DNA of 52,133 nucleotides. Origin: a virus. The notes beneath the pieces are model-generated. The model was not told the DNA's origin. It worked only from the letters and a program-made list of their open reading frames with translations, and made no database searches. The translations under genes were made by a program, and so were the position numbers. Of the stretch, positions 1-7,090 are shown piece by piece (within the stretch, counting starts at the first letter, position 1; every line of letters begins with the position of its first letter). The stretch covers positions 1 to 52,133 of the IMG/VR virus record IMGVR_UViG_3300004770_000001; one strand, given 5' to 3'.

Positions 1-70
1 TGGTAAAGCTACGCAGGTGCATCACAAAAAAGGCCGGGGCGAATATCTCAACCGAACTGAAACATGGCTG
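1..70. repeat. Terminal direct repeat, left copy (circle junction)
   Basis: These 70 bases are identical to the last 70 bases of the window (52064-52133). An open reading frame (HNH nuclease) is continuous across the joined ends, so the two copies are the same piece of DNA seen twice in a circular or circularly permuted molecule. This is seen directly by base comparison. Confidence 0.97.
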
Positions 71-169
71 GCAGTATGCTTTAACTGTCACCGAATGATT
101 GAAGAAAACCCTGAATGGGCAAAGCAAAAAGGTTTTTCATTAAGCAGATTAGAAACAAAAACTATATGA
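2..169 (+). CDS. HNH endonuclease, C-terminal part (gene wraps around from 51789)
   Basis: This is the end of the gene that begins at 51789. Frame 2 reads D/GKATQVHHKKGRG, then a CFNCHRMIEENPEWA segment, and stops at 167-169. The VHH with the following CxxCH is the usual HNH core, in which the second His of VHH is the expected catalytic residue and the Cys pair the zinc ligand. The joined protein is about 147 residues, typical of small phage HNH proteins. The stop overlaps the methyltransferase start as ATGA, so the two are translationally coupled. Small phage HNH proteins often help terminase or act as homing nucleases. Here the replication-operon context does not decide between these roles. 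Confidence 0.85.
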   Translation, partial: GKATQVHHKKGRGEYLNRTETWLAVCFNCHRMIEENPEWAKQKGFSLSRLETKTI

Positions 170-1866
170 ATCCACAATTCCTAATAATAGATCTTTTTTG
201 CGGCGCCGGGGGCACTACTACCGGTTTTGCGATGGCGGAACATAATGGCCAAAAAATTGCAAAGGTTATTGCTTGCGTAAACCATGATTGGAAAGCAATT
301 AAAAGCCACTGGCAGAATCACCCGGAAGTCGAGCATTATACCGAAGATATTCGGACGCTTGATTTAAAGCCGTTGGTTCAATTATTATCACAAAATAGGG
401 CAATATACCCTGACGCAAAAGTTATTTTATGGGCCAGTCTTGAATGTACAAATTTCAGCAAAGCTAAGGGAGGCCAGCCGAGGGATGCCGATAGCCGCAC
501 TTTAGCTGAACATTTGGATAGGTATATATTGGCTCTTAACCCTGATTATGTGCAAATCGAAAACGTAGTTGAATTTATGAGTTGGGGGCCTTTAAATGAG
601 CATGGTAAACCAGTAAGTAAAAAAGCAGGCAGGGATTGGATGCGCTGGCGTAACCATATTGATAGCCTCGGGTACCGCAATGAATGGCGCGAACTTAACA
701 GCGCAGATTTTGGGGCATACACCAGCCGTAACCGTTTGTTTGGTTGCTTTGCTAAACCAGGCTTACCGATAGTTTGGCCCGAAAGCACACATGCTAAAAA
801 TCCAGGTAAACATGGCATGTTCGGAAATGTAAGCAAGTGGAAATCCGTTAAAGATGTGCTTGATTTTGACGACGAGGGCGAAAGTATTTTTACACGTAAA
901 AAGGAGCTTTCACCAAAAACTTTAGAGCGAATTTATGCAGGTTTAATTAAATACGTTGCGGGTGGAAAAGATAAACACGAGGCCTTTTTAATTCAATACA
1001 ATAGCGGCAAAGATCGGGTTACTTCGGTTGAAAATCCTTGCAACACTATACCAACAGAAAACAGATTTGCGTTGGCTCAAATGGCTTTTATCGCTAAAAC
1101 TTTTAGCGGTCGTCCTGAAGGTAAAGTTATACCCGTTACCGGCCCGGCTGGCACCATTACAACAACGGCCGGTCAGAGTGTAGTAAGATGCTTTTTGCAT
1201 AGCTATTACGGTAATGGCGATAACAACAGATCTATTGAAGAACCTTGCGCTACCCTTACAACAAAAGACAGATTGGTTAAGGTTCAAGCGCAATGGCTTG
1301 ATAGAAACTTTTCAGGAGGTGGTCAGCATTCATCAGTCGAAGAACCTGCCGGAAGTGTTTTATCTGTTCCTAAATTAAACCTGGTCCAAGCCGAGCCGTT
1401 TATAATGAATACCAACTATAACAACATTGGCAGCTCAATTAATCAGCCATCGCCTCCGTTATTAGCCAGTCGTCGTCATAGCTACATCGTTAATCCATCG
1501 CACGGCGGTCACAGCACCAGCACCGAAGCACCATGCCCCGTGATCATTGCAAGGCAAGACAAAGCACCGTTATATCTTTTACAAGTAGAACAAGCTGACG
1601 TTGTCATCCCAGTTTACGAAGAAGATCCGCAGGTCATGGTTGACATTAAAAAATTCATGTGCCTTTACGGAATATCCGATATTAAAATGCGGATGCTAAA
1701 AGTTCCAGAGCTGCTGAATATTCAGGGTTTCCCTTCAAACTACAATTTATACGGCAACCAGTCTGATCAAAAGAAATTTATCGGCAATAGTGTTGTTCCG
1801 CACGTTGTAAAATGCTGGTGCGAGGCCATGACAAAACGTTTAAGAGAAGAAAGGATAGCGGCATGA
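166..1866 (+). CDS. DNA cytosine-C5 methyltransferase, unusual motif IV
   Basis: The 566-residue protein would transfer a methyl group from SAM to C5 of cytosine in phage or host DNA. Visible motifs are motif I DLFCGAGG (residues 9-16), motif IV LECTNFSKAKGG with candidate nucleophile Cys94, motif VI ENV (132-134), motif VIII SRNRLF (about 187-192) and motif X GNSVVP (540-545). Motif IV carries EC where the family normally has PC. Between motifs VIII and X lie six degenerate copies of a module of about 35 residues (about 272-475), each with a core like VEEPxxTxTTxDR. Start 166 is chosen over 115 because it forms ATGA with the HNH stop and gives the usual short N-terminus before motif I. The role could be protection against host restriction or epigenetic control. 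Confidence 0.9.
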   Translation: MNPQFLIIDLFCGAGGTTTGFAMAEHNGQKIAKVIACVNHDWKAIKSHWQNHPEVEHYTEDIRTLDLKPLVQLLSQNRAIYPDAKVILWASLECTNFSKAKGGQPRDADSRTLAEHLDRYILALNPDYVQIENVVEFMSWGPLNEHGKPVSKKAGRDWMRWRNHIDSLGYRNEWRELNSADFGAYTSRNRLFGCFAKPGLPIVWPESTHAKNPGKHGMFGNVSKWKSVKDVLDFDDEGESIFTRKKELSPKTLERIYAGLIKYVAGGKDKHEAFLIQYNSGKDRVTSVENPCNTIPTENRFALAQMAFIAKTFSGRPEGKVIPVTGPAGTITTTAGQSVVRCFLHSYYGNGDNNRSIEEPCATLTTKDRLVKVQAQWLDRNFSGGGQHSSVEEPAGSVLSVPKLNLVQAEPFIMNTNYNNIGSSINQPSPPLLASRRHSYIVNPSHGGHSTSTEAPCPVIIARQDKAPLYLLQVEQADVVIPVYEEDPQVMVDIKKFMCLYGISDIKMRMLKVPELLNIQGFPSNYNLYGNQSDQKKFIGNSVVPHVVKCWCEAMTKRLREERIAA

Positions 1867-1893
1867 CCCACTATCTACGCTACTTCGGGATTG

Positions 1894-2061
1894 TTACGCT
1901 GGTGGGGTTGTTTTTGCGATGATTATGTTCAATCGCTTTGCGTCCTTTTTTATCCAATGCTCGATTTGTGCGCCTTGTGATCGGCTTTCCCTTTTTGCGA
2001 TTTCTTCGAGTACGGGTTTTAAGTTTTCGTCAATCTTAACTGTGACCATTTTTTTTGCCAT
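1894..2061 (-). CDS. Ribbon-helix-helix (CopG/Arc-like) DNA-binding protein
   Basis: The 55-residue protein reads MAKKMVTVKIDENLKPVLEE then IAKRESRSQGAQIEHWIKKD. This has the short N-terminal beta strand (VTVKID) followed by two helices of the ribbon-helix-helix fold. Such proteins bind DNA as dimers, usually to short palindromes. It is the only minus-strand gene in the left region and faces away from the operon starting at 2195. A near-perfect TAnnTTTG box (TATATTTG) lies only three bases before its ATG, so its mRNA may be almost leaderless. Autoregulation through the 5-3-5 palindromes at 2077 and 2136 is an inference. Confidence 0.75.
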   Translation of the reverse strand: MAKKMVTVKIDENLKPVLEEIAKRESRSQGAQIEHWIKKDAKRLNIIIAKTTPPA

Positions 2062-2076
2062 GCACAAATATAGGTA

Positions 2077-2148
2077 TTTACAAAGTAAACTTACAAGCGT
2101 GACGAAAATAGTTTAAAAATATTACTAAAAAAGTATTGACAAAGTAAA
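2077..2148. promoter_or_regulatory. Two candidate operator palindromes between divergent genes
   Basis: TTTAC-AAA-GTAAA at 2077-2089 is a perfect 5-bp inverted repeat with a 3-base centre. TTGAC-AAA-GTAAA at 2136-2148 is a one-mismatch copy. They share the core ACAAAGTAAA and sit in the divergent control region between the ribbon-helix-helix gene (minus) and the operon starting at 2195. The second copy covers the TTG of the rightward promoter. The same TTTAC/GTAAA half-sites recur in the repressor operator at 45814-45861. Confidence 0.5.
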
Positions 2149-2166
2149 TATTAAACTGTACTTTTA
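2136..2166 (+). promoter_or_regulatory. Bacteroidota-type promoter for the 2195 operon
   Basis: TTG at 2136-2138 is followed after 20 bases by TACTTTTA at 2159-2166. This matches the Bacteroidota -33 TTG and -7 TAnnTTTG layout except for the last base. A short leader of about 28 bases then leads to the ATG at 2195. The first bases (GTATTGACAA, then GTAAA) closely resemble the early promoter at 45833-45865. Confidence 0.55.
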
Positions 2167-2194
2167 TCAAAGCAAAACAAACACCCAATAAAAA

Positions 2195-2365
2195 ATGGAA
2201 ACTCTTGAAAAGATAAAAATGGATGGCGCAGGTTTTATAGACAAACTTCGCAGAGGTGAAACACTAACCGAAGATGAAAGGTATGTTGTCAAAATCTACA
2301 ATTCACTTTATGCTGGGAAAGCTGGCAACGCAGGTAAAAGAAAAGTTATAAAAACGGGGAGATAG
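2195..2365 (+). CDS. Small hypothetical protein, 56 residues
   Basis: The protein begins METLEKIKMDGAGFIDKLRR and ends GKRKVIKTGR. It is soluble, charged, with a basic tail. No family is recognised. It is the first gene after the promoter at 2136 and starts an operon of small accessory genes. A correctly spaced promoter and an A-rich leader support it as real. Confidence 0.55.
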   Translation: METLEKIKMDGAGFIDKLRRGETLTEDERYVVKIYNSLYAGKAGNAGKRKVIKTGR

Positions 2366-2404
2366 CCTGCACAGCAATTAAGAAAGCAACTAATATTTAA
2401 AGAG

Positions 2405-3151
2405 ATGAAGCGAGTAATAAACTTTAGCGGTGGTAAAACATCGGCATTGATGACTATTATGTTAAAGCCAACGGATGATGATATTGTGTTATTTACTGAT
2501 ACGGGAAGGGAGCATCCGCTTACTTATAAGTTTATTGAAGATTTTGAAAAGTATGAGGGGATAAAAGTTAATCGGTTTTCTTATACACATCATAAATCGC
2601 CGGGATTAACTGGATTTGATGCTCTTAATAATCATAAAACTACACTGCCTAACCGAATGAAAAGACTTTGTACTACTCATTTAAAAGTAGACGCAGGAAA
2701 GAAATTTTTAAGGCCATTAATTGGGATGACTTATGAGCAATACATCGGTTTTAGATTTGACGAGCCTAATTGGGTAAAAAACTTTAAGCCAAACTATAAA
2801 AAATCAACAGCTAAATTCCCCTTGTATGAAATGGGCATAACCAAAGAAATGGTAAATCAATACTGGTTAACAAAGCCATATACTTTAGAAATACCGTCAA
2901 TACTGGGGAATTGTGATCTATGTTTTTTAAAAGGCAAAAATGTAATTATTCGCATCCTGCAACATTACCCGGAATTGGCCGACAAGTGGATTGCAGACGA
3001 AGAACAAATGCTTGCTAAGACTGGCAAAAAAAACATTACTTATTTTCCTGATATTACTTATAGACAGTTGCTTAATATAGCTAAATCACAAAAATCATTA
3101 TTTGACCTTGAAGAAGCATTACCTGCTTACTCATGCTCATGTACTACTTAA
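2405..3151 (+). CDS. PAPS reductase/ATP-pyrophosphatase-like PP-loop protein
   Basis: The 248-residue protein has an N-terminal FSGGKTSAL (residues 7-15), the PP-loop that binds ATP or PAPS in the adenine nucleotide alpha-hydrolase family. It also has FTDTGREHPLTY, the usual second conserved segment after it. A CxxC (GNCDLC, about residue 178) and a C-terminal SCSC could bind metal or sulfur. Phage members of this family are common, mostly with unknown role. Proposed roles include sulfur activation, nucleotide chemistry and DNA sulfur modification. It lies near the DNA methyltransferase, so a part in nucleic acid modification is possible, but no Dnd partner genes are visible. Confidence 0.75.
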   Translation: MKRVINFSGGKTSALMTIMLKPTDDDIVLFTDTGREHPLTYKFIEDFEKYEGIKVNRFSYTHHKSPGLTGFDALNNHKTTLPNRMKRLCTTHLKVDAGKKFLRPLIGMTYEQYIGFRFDEPNWVKNFKPNYKKSTAKFPLYEMGITKEMVNQYWLTKPYTLEIPSILGNCDLCFLKGKNVIIRILQHYPELADKWIADEEQMLAKTGKKNITYFPDITYRQLLNIAKSQKSLFDLEEALPAYSCSCTT

Positions 3152-3204
3152 ATAAACTAATCAGCAATAAGGATACCAACAAGGGGACATAAAACTTTAA
3201 TAAG

Positions 3205-3384
3205 ATGAGTAAAATTGATTTTTTAATCGTAGTCGGCTATTGCATTTTTTGTTGTGTAATTATGACGTTGGAAGCATCACATGTTTTTGATTGGAAGGCT
3301 GCTTTGCTTTTTGTTGTTATTGGCCTTGCTCTATGTTTAGTATTATTTGACCATCAACCAAAAGACCCCAGCCATGAAAAGTAA
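3205..3384 (+). CDS. Small membrane protein, two helices
   Basis: The 59-residue protein has two hydrophobic stretches (about residues 5-21 and 31-48) and a polar tail ending DPSHEK. This fits a two-helix inner membrane protein. No family is recognised. It overlaps the next gene by 11 bases. Small membrane proteins in early phage operons are often superinfection-exclusion or host-takeover factors, but nothing here shows which. Confidence 0.55.
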   Translation: MSKIDFLIVVGYCIFCCVIMTLEASHVFDWKAALLFVVIGLALCLVLFDHQPKDPSHEK

Positions 3385-3649
3385 AGAGAGAATAATTAGC
3401 GATTGCATAAAAGGGTTTTATCCGGTACTTGACGAAAATGGACAGAATATCCCTGCATATTCACATGATGACGTTCTCGACGCAATGGAATCCTACGCCA
3501 CCCAACAAACAGCCGAACTTCAACAAGAGGTGGAGAGGTTGAAACTGGCAATAATAGAAATCGGGAATCATTTATGCGAAGGTAATTACATCGCTGCCCA
3601 CAGATATTTACAATCCATTAACCCCCAACAAGATGAAAACGGAAGATAG
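3374..3649 (+). CDS. Hypothetical phage protein with coiled coil
   Basis: The 91-residue protein begins MKSKERIISDCIKGFYPVLD. A heptad-like region follows (TAELQQEVERLKLAIIEI, about residues 47-65). The ATG at 3374 is preferred to an upstream TTG at 3347, which lies deep inside the previous gene. It overlaps both neighbours by a few bases, as expected in a tight operon. No function is recognised. Confidence 0.6.
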   Translation: MKSKERIISDCIKGFYPVLDENGQNIPAYSHDDVLDAMESYATQQTAELQQEVERLKLAIIEIGNHLCEGNYIAAHRYLQSINPQQDENGR

Positions 3650-3929
3650 TAACAAGCTGATAGCAGAGTTCATGGGACTTCACTTTGATATTGAAGTTAA
3701 TCAAATTCCTGCATTTGATAAGGACTGGAATAAATTAATACCAGTAGTTGAAACGATTGAGAAAAAAGTAATTCGATTTGAGATAGGTAGAGAATCGGCT
3801 TTAATAACACTACGAGCTTTGAATTTCCCTGAAATATATGTAGAGTCATGGGCTGAAGCAAATTCCAAACTTGATGCTACCTATCAAGCCGTAGTTCAAT
3901 TCATTCAATGGTACAATCAAAATCATTAA
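3633..3929 (+). CDS. Conserved Bacteroidota phage protein, unknown function
   Basis: The 98-residue protein begins MKTEDSNKLIAEFMG and has DWNKLIPVVETIEKK (about residues 31-45). I associate this pattern with a small protein repeated in Bacteroidota phages and prophages, but no biochemical role is known to me. It overlaps the previous gene by 17 bases. The tryptophan-rich C-terminus (VQFIQWYNQNH) suggests a folded single domain. Confidence 0.65.
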   Translation: MKTEDSNKLIAEFMGLHFDIEVNQIPAFDKDWNKLIPVVETIEKKVIRFEIGRESALITLRALNFPEIYVESWAEANSKLDATYQAVVQFIQWYNQNH

Positions 3930-3948
3930 CACATAAAATGAAAGAGAA

Positions 3949-4242
3949 ATGAAAACAGGAATAGAGCTTATTGCTGAAGAACGAGCAGAGCATCCCAAAA
4001 AACATGGATGGGATAATAGTCACGATCAGGAACACGTCAACGGTGAACTTGCAAAAGTAGCCGCAACGCTTGCCGTAATGGGAACGGATGCGGTCGTTGT
4101 TGACCCTTATGATGGTTACGGAACAGGTAAAGACCCCTGGGGACTGGAATCAAAATTAGAGCATGACGATATACATCGGCTTAAGGTAGCAGGGGCGTTA
4201 ATAGCTGCTGAAATTGACAGGCTTTTAAATATTGTACCATGA
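3949..4242 (+). CDS. Conserved phage protein of the IAEER...GEL...IAAEIDRL type
   Basis: The 97-residue protein begins GIELIAEERAEHPKKHGWDN. It has SHDQEHVNGELAKVAATLAV and ends AGALIAAEIDRLL. This pattern (ER..Q/HP..GW, HDxEH, GEL..AA, GALIxAEIDR) is a widespread small phage protein family of unknown function; the acidic and His residues resemble all-alpha nucleotide-hydrolase-like folds, which is speculative. Its stop overlaps the next start by four bases (ATGA). Confidence 0.7.
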   Translation: MKTGIELIAEERAEHPKKHGWDNSHDQEHVNGELAKVAATLAVMGTDAVVVDPYDGYGTGKDPWGLESKLEHDDIHRLKVAGALIAAEIDRLLNIVP

Positions 4243-4613
4243 CATTAGCAGAAACCTACACAGCAAACAACCTGGACGGGCAGACATGGCTCGTGTGCCC
4301 CGGACACCCCGACATTCTCCTCACCGACCACCTGCCTGACGGAACAAAGGTTAGGGGGGATGAGATAGAGGTTAACGAATATATTTGCTACGAAAAGAAT
4401 GGCATTTTAGAGCAAGTCGCCACATTAAATAAAATGAGATTTGAGGCGGTAGGTATTGACGATGAACTTTTAAGTATTTGCGATTGGCTTTTAGAAAAAT
4501 ACAATGATGATTTCATGTCAGAAAAAGGTAAGTTTTATCATATATCTCGGTTAAGCATAGCTGGAATAATTATCGAATATCACAAAATTAGGGAGAAAAG
4601 TAGGGAGAAATAG
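4239..4613 (+). CDS. Hypothetical protein, 124 residues
   Basis: It begins MTLAETYTANNLDGQTWLVC and has an acidic middle and a basic tail. No family is recognised. It is translationally coupled to the preceding gene through ATGA. The first 45 residues are a little more GC-rich than the rest and might be a separate module. Confidence 0.55.
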   Translation: MTLAETYTANNLDGQTWLVCPGHPDILLTDHLPDGTKVRGDEIEVNEYICYEKNGILEQVATLNKMRFEAVGIDDELLSICDWLLEKYNDDFMSEKGKFYHISRLSIAGIIIEYHKIREKSREK

Positions 4614-4677
4614 CAGAAAATTAAGGAGAAAAAGTAAAGCTATTAACTGATTTATATCAAACAAAAGTAAAGGTAAC

Positions 4678-5019
4678 ATGACAAAAGAAATAGAACTTGC
4701 TGCTGAGGATGCAGCGAACCAAAAGTACCCCTATTGTAAAACAGCAACCAACCCTTGTTATTCAGGTATGCACGATGCCTACAAAGAAGGCTTTTTGGAT
4801 TGCGCACAATGGATGGCAACCCGTGATCGGTGGGTAAGTGTGGAAACTGCAAAACCAACGGATAATCATAGGTATCTAATAATAGATGACGATGGGGATG
4901 TTTCAATAGATTTTTACAATTTAGATGAAAATAGGTTTTTTTGCGAAGAAGCGGATGATATGTTTGTTACGCATTTTAAAGAACTCCCCTCACCACCACA
5001 ATCAAAGAACAATGGCTGA
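4678..5019 (+). CDS. DUF551-like phage protein
   Basis: The 113-residue protein has a C-terminal half starting RWVSVETAKPTDNHRYLI and ending VTHFKELPSPP. This fits DUF551, a small phage domain with the pattern W..v....P.......v......v.......F......THW..LP.PP. The N-terminal half has the helical segment YKEGFLDCAQWM, often found in front of DUF551. The function of the family is unknown. It overlaps the next gene by eight bases. Confidence 0.7.
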   Translation: MTKEIELAAEDAANQKYPYCKTATNPCYSGMHDAYKEGFLDCAQWMATRDRWVSVETAKPTDNHRYLIIDDDGDVSIDFYNLDENRFFCEEADDMFVTHFKELPSPPQSKNNG

Positions 5020-5224
5020 TATAACAATGTGCAACAATGAAAAATGCCCATTAAGAATGGAGTGTTTTCGATACAGGGCAATTCCTAATCCATATAGGCA
5101 ATCATACTTTGCTGATATTGTCTTAAAAGATGACGGCACTTGCGATAATCAAATGCCAATAGTTGATGGCAAATATTTAAACGGATATAATTGTTCGGCC
5201 TCAATAACTTATAACACGAAATGA
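5012..5224 (+). CDS. Small cysteine-rich phage protein
   Basis: The 70-residue protein begins MADITMCNNEKCPLRMECFR. The C-x4-C-x5-C spacing suggests a small metal-binding knuckle, with two more Cys (in GTCDN and GYNCS) later. Short Cys-rich proteins of this pattern (CP...C.R, then a QSY motif) occur in many Bacteroidota phages without known role. ATG 5012 is chosen because it couples to the stop at 5019, whereas the upstream frame has no reasonable start. Confidence 0.65.
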   Translation: MADITMCNNEKCPLRMECFRYRAIPNPYRQSYFADIVLKDDGTCDNQMPIVDGKYLNGYNCSASITYNTK

Positions 5225-5286
5225 AAACAGTTTTATCCATCCTCCTTGCCTTTATAGTATCGGCATCGGTAGCACAAGTAATATGA
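5221..5286 (+). pseudogene. Orphan signal-peptide ORF, 21 residues, probable remnant
   Basis: MKTVLSILLAFIVSASVAQV followed by Ile and stop is a complete Sec signal peptide with no mature protein. It starts by ATGA overlap with the previous gene, and its stop overlaps the HNH start at 5283. The gene after the HNH (5852) begins with a very similar signal peptide. The simplest reading is a secreted-protein gene whose 5' end was left behind when the HNH cassette was inserted. A real 21-residue peptide cannot be excluded. Confidence 0.5.
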
Positions 5287-5855
5287 ATCTGTACGGTCAA
5301 ATTAATCCAGTGTTTAAGCAAAACGTTTCTGATGAAGTTAAACGCGTTGTTTTATTTAATCCGACCGAATTGTATAAATCTATTAGCATAGACAACAGGA
5401 ATCGTTACCAAAAAATTAGCATGGATTCATGGCCAGTAATTGAGAAGTATTGTAATTGCGGATGCGGTGCTAAATTGACGGGACGGCAAAAAAGATGGAG
5501 CAATCCAGATCACGTATTAATACCACTTAACATTATTGAAATCATAAGAGGCGACAGCGATGTAATTAGGCGAATGATGCTTTCTTATTTAGATGAAAAT
5601 TGCGCTATATGTGGCAAGTCAGGGTATCTGCAAGAGAAAATAACAGAAGTAAAATTACCAAACGGTCGCACTTATCATAAAATTTGGTCCCAAAACGGGA
5701 TACATGTTGACCACATATTGCCTGTAGATAAAGGTGGTGGAGGTTGCTGGCTGGGTAACTATCAATTTTTATGTCATGTATGTAACCTGCAAAAAGGCAA
5801 AAAAATAAACTACGAAAAACCAAAAACATTACCATTTTCAACATTATTTGAATGA
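5283..5855 (+). CDS. HNH endonuclease, zinc-type
   Basis: The 190-residue protein has an N-terminal region with CNCGCG and a C-terminal HNH domain. CAICG, then HVDHILPVDKGGGG, then NYQFLCHVCNLQKGKK give the ββα-metal motif with two zinc-binding Cys pairs. Its start overlaps the tiny signal-peptide ORF and its stop overlaps the next signal-peptide gene (ATGA on both sides). It thus sits between two near-copies of a signal peptide, which looks like insertion of a mobile homing-type nuclease. Confidence 0.85.
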   Translation: MNLYGQINPVFKQNVSDEVKRVVLFNPTELYKSISIDNRNRYQKISMDSWPVIEKYCNCGCGAKLTGRQKRWSNPDHVLIPLNIIEIIRGDSDVIRRMMLSYLDENCAICGKSGYLQEKITEVKLPNGRTYHKIWSQNGIHVDHILPVDKGGGGCWLGNYQFLCHVCNLQKGKKINYEKPKTLPFSTLFE

Positions 5856-6385
5856 AAACCAAACTAACCCTTATTCTCACCTTAGTAGCTTCGGTGAGTT
5901 TATCACAAGTACACAAGCACGTAGATAGCGTGGCGAAAAATGGAACTCAATTGTCACCACCATTACGCATGTCAGGCAAAACCACACCTCTATTAATGTT
6001 TGATACTACTAAGGTTTTAATAATTGATACTAATCAAAAAGGCAACTTACTTTTGTATCACTCATCCGGAACAAACGTATTATTCAATCCTAAGCGCGAT
6101 ACAGTTCCGGTATTCGTTTTAAAGGTGGCGCATGTAGATACAATTCATAATACAATGGGAAGCCTGCAAATATTAGGATACGATAAAATATCAACGCTTG
6201 AATTTTATTCACATGCCAATGTGATTTGGATAAAAGCCTTTGCAATCAGAGAAGAACAACTCGCTACTCCCGATAGGTGGATAATTGGCGAAAAAATACC
6301 GATGGAGTTTCAAACAATCGGATACCTATACGCCGACAAAAAAACCCCCATTACAGAAAATGTTTACATGAGTTTGGGACGATAG
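5852..6385 (+). CDS. Secreted protein of unknown function
   Basis: The 177-residue protein has a clear Sec signal peptide (MKTKLTLILTLVASVSLS, cut before or after Q19) and a mature part rich in beta-type sequence. No domain is recognised. A signal peptide on an accessory phage gene suggests action in the periplasm or at the outer membrane, for instance cell-surface change in lysogens or superinfection exclusion (inference). It is the last gene before the hairpin at 6512. Confidence 0.6.
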   Translation: MKTKLTLILTLVASVSLSQVHKHVDSVAKNGTQLSPPLRMSGKTTPLLMFDTTKVLIIDTNQKGNLLLYHSSGTNVLFNPKRDTVPVFVLKVAHVDTIHNTMGSLQILGYDKISTLEFYSHANVIWIKAFAIREEQLATPDRWIIGEKIPMEFQTIGYLYADKKTPITENVYMSLGR

Positions 6386-6511
6386 CACTTTTACGTTTAA
6401 AGAGAAATGACCATTCCGTCGAAATCACCAAAATGGTAAACCGGATCTAAAGATAAAAAGGGCACAATCATCAACCAGGTAAATGCAAGTTTAGATTTAG
6501 TGCAACGATAG

Positions 6512-6544
6512 GACCGGAAGATGTGCCGCCGGTCTTTCGTTTTG
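6512..6544 (+). terminator. Possible rho-independent terminator
   Basis: GACCGG (6512-6517) and CCGGTC (6529-6534) form a 6-bp stem with an 11-base loop, followed by a T-rich tail broken by C and G. It lies between the secreted-protein gene and the nuclease gene at 6578, so it would separate the accessory operon from the packaging operon. Confidence 0.45.
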
Positions 6545-6577
6545 AAATATCAAAAGTTTTTTGTAAATTGTAAGAGA

Positions 6578-7090
6578 ATGAAGCCTTCGGAAGGCAAAAA
6601 AATAATAAAGGATTGCTTAGATCGGGGATGGGTGAAAGTAGGTGATAAACTGATTACTCCAGCCCAGGCGAAACAGATGCCGGCAGTCAAACGAAAAAGG
6701 GCAAAGAAAGCTATTAAAACCGGATGGATAGACGACGACAGAAACATCAGAAACAAAGCAAAGCATACTGATCAGTTTGTCCGGCTAATAGAGATAGAGT
6801 TTGGATTAACTGTTTTTCCAGAGTTCTATTTTGACGTAGAAAGAAAATGGCGTATTGATTACGCAATTCCACTAAAAAAAGACGGATCTAAATTAAAATT
6901 AGCCATCGAGGTTGAGGGTGGTGCTTTTACCGGAGGCCGACATACCAGGCCGATGGGTTTTATTAATGACATGGAAAAATACAATAAAATGTCAGAAAAT
7001 GGATGGATTTTAATTAGGATAATTCCAGCTAATTTGCTATCTTTAAGTACGTTACAAAAAATAAAAGCAATTATTTTTAATGGAAAATGA
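6578..7090 (+). CDS. PD-(D/E)XK-like nuclease (VSR/DUF559-like)
   Basis: The 170-residue protein has RKWRIDYAIP, LKLAIEVEGG, then FTGGRHTRPMGF and DMEKYNKMSENGWILIRI. The D...(I/V)EVEGG pairing is the PD-(D/E)XK core with the acidic metal ligands. The RHTR...D.EKYN block is typical of small phage VSR/DUF559-like nucleases found near packaging genes. The N-terminal third is basic and may bind DNA. ATG 6578 is preferred to 6521, which lies inside the hairpin. The role could be DNA packaging, recombination or host DNA breakdown. Confidence 0.75.
   Translation: MKPSEGKKIIKDCLDRGWVKVGDKLITPAQAKQMPAVKRKRAKKAIKTGWIDDDRNIRNKAKHTDQFVRLIEIEFGLTVFPEFYFDVERKWRIDYAIPLKKDGSKLKLAIEVEGGAFTGGRHTRPMGFINDMEKYNKMSENGWILIRIIPANLLSLSTLQKIKAIIFNGK

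Noticed and set aside
115-165. Longer methyltransferase start at 115
   Set aside because: It lies inside the HNH coding sequence. The 17 extra residues precede the normal motif I distance, and ATG 166 gives a proper ATGA coupling.
1919-2116. Plus-strand ORF of 65 codons
   Set aside because: It is antisense to the ribbon-helix-helix gene, which has a recognisable fold and a promoter box; the plus product has no family features.
2405-3151. Dnd-type phosphorothioation system
   Set aside because: Only one PP-loop protein is present; no DndA, DndD or DndE-like genes lie nearby.
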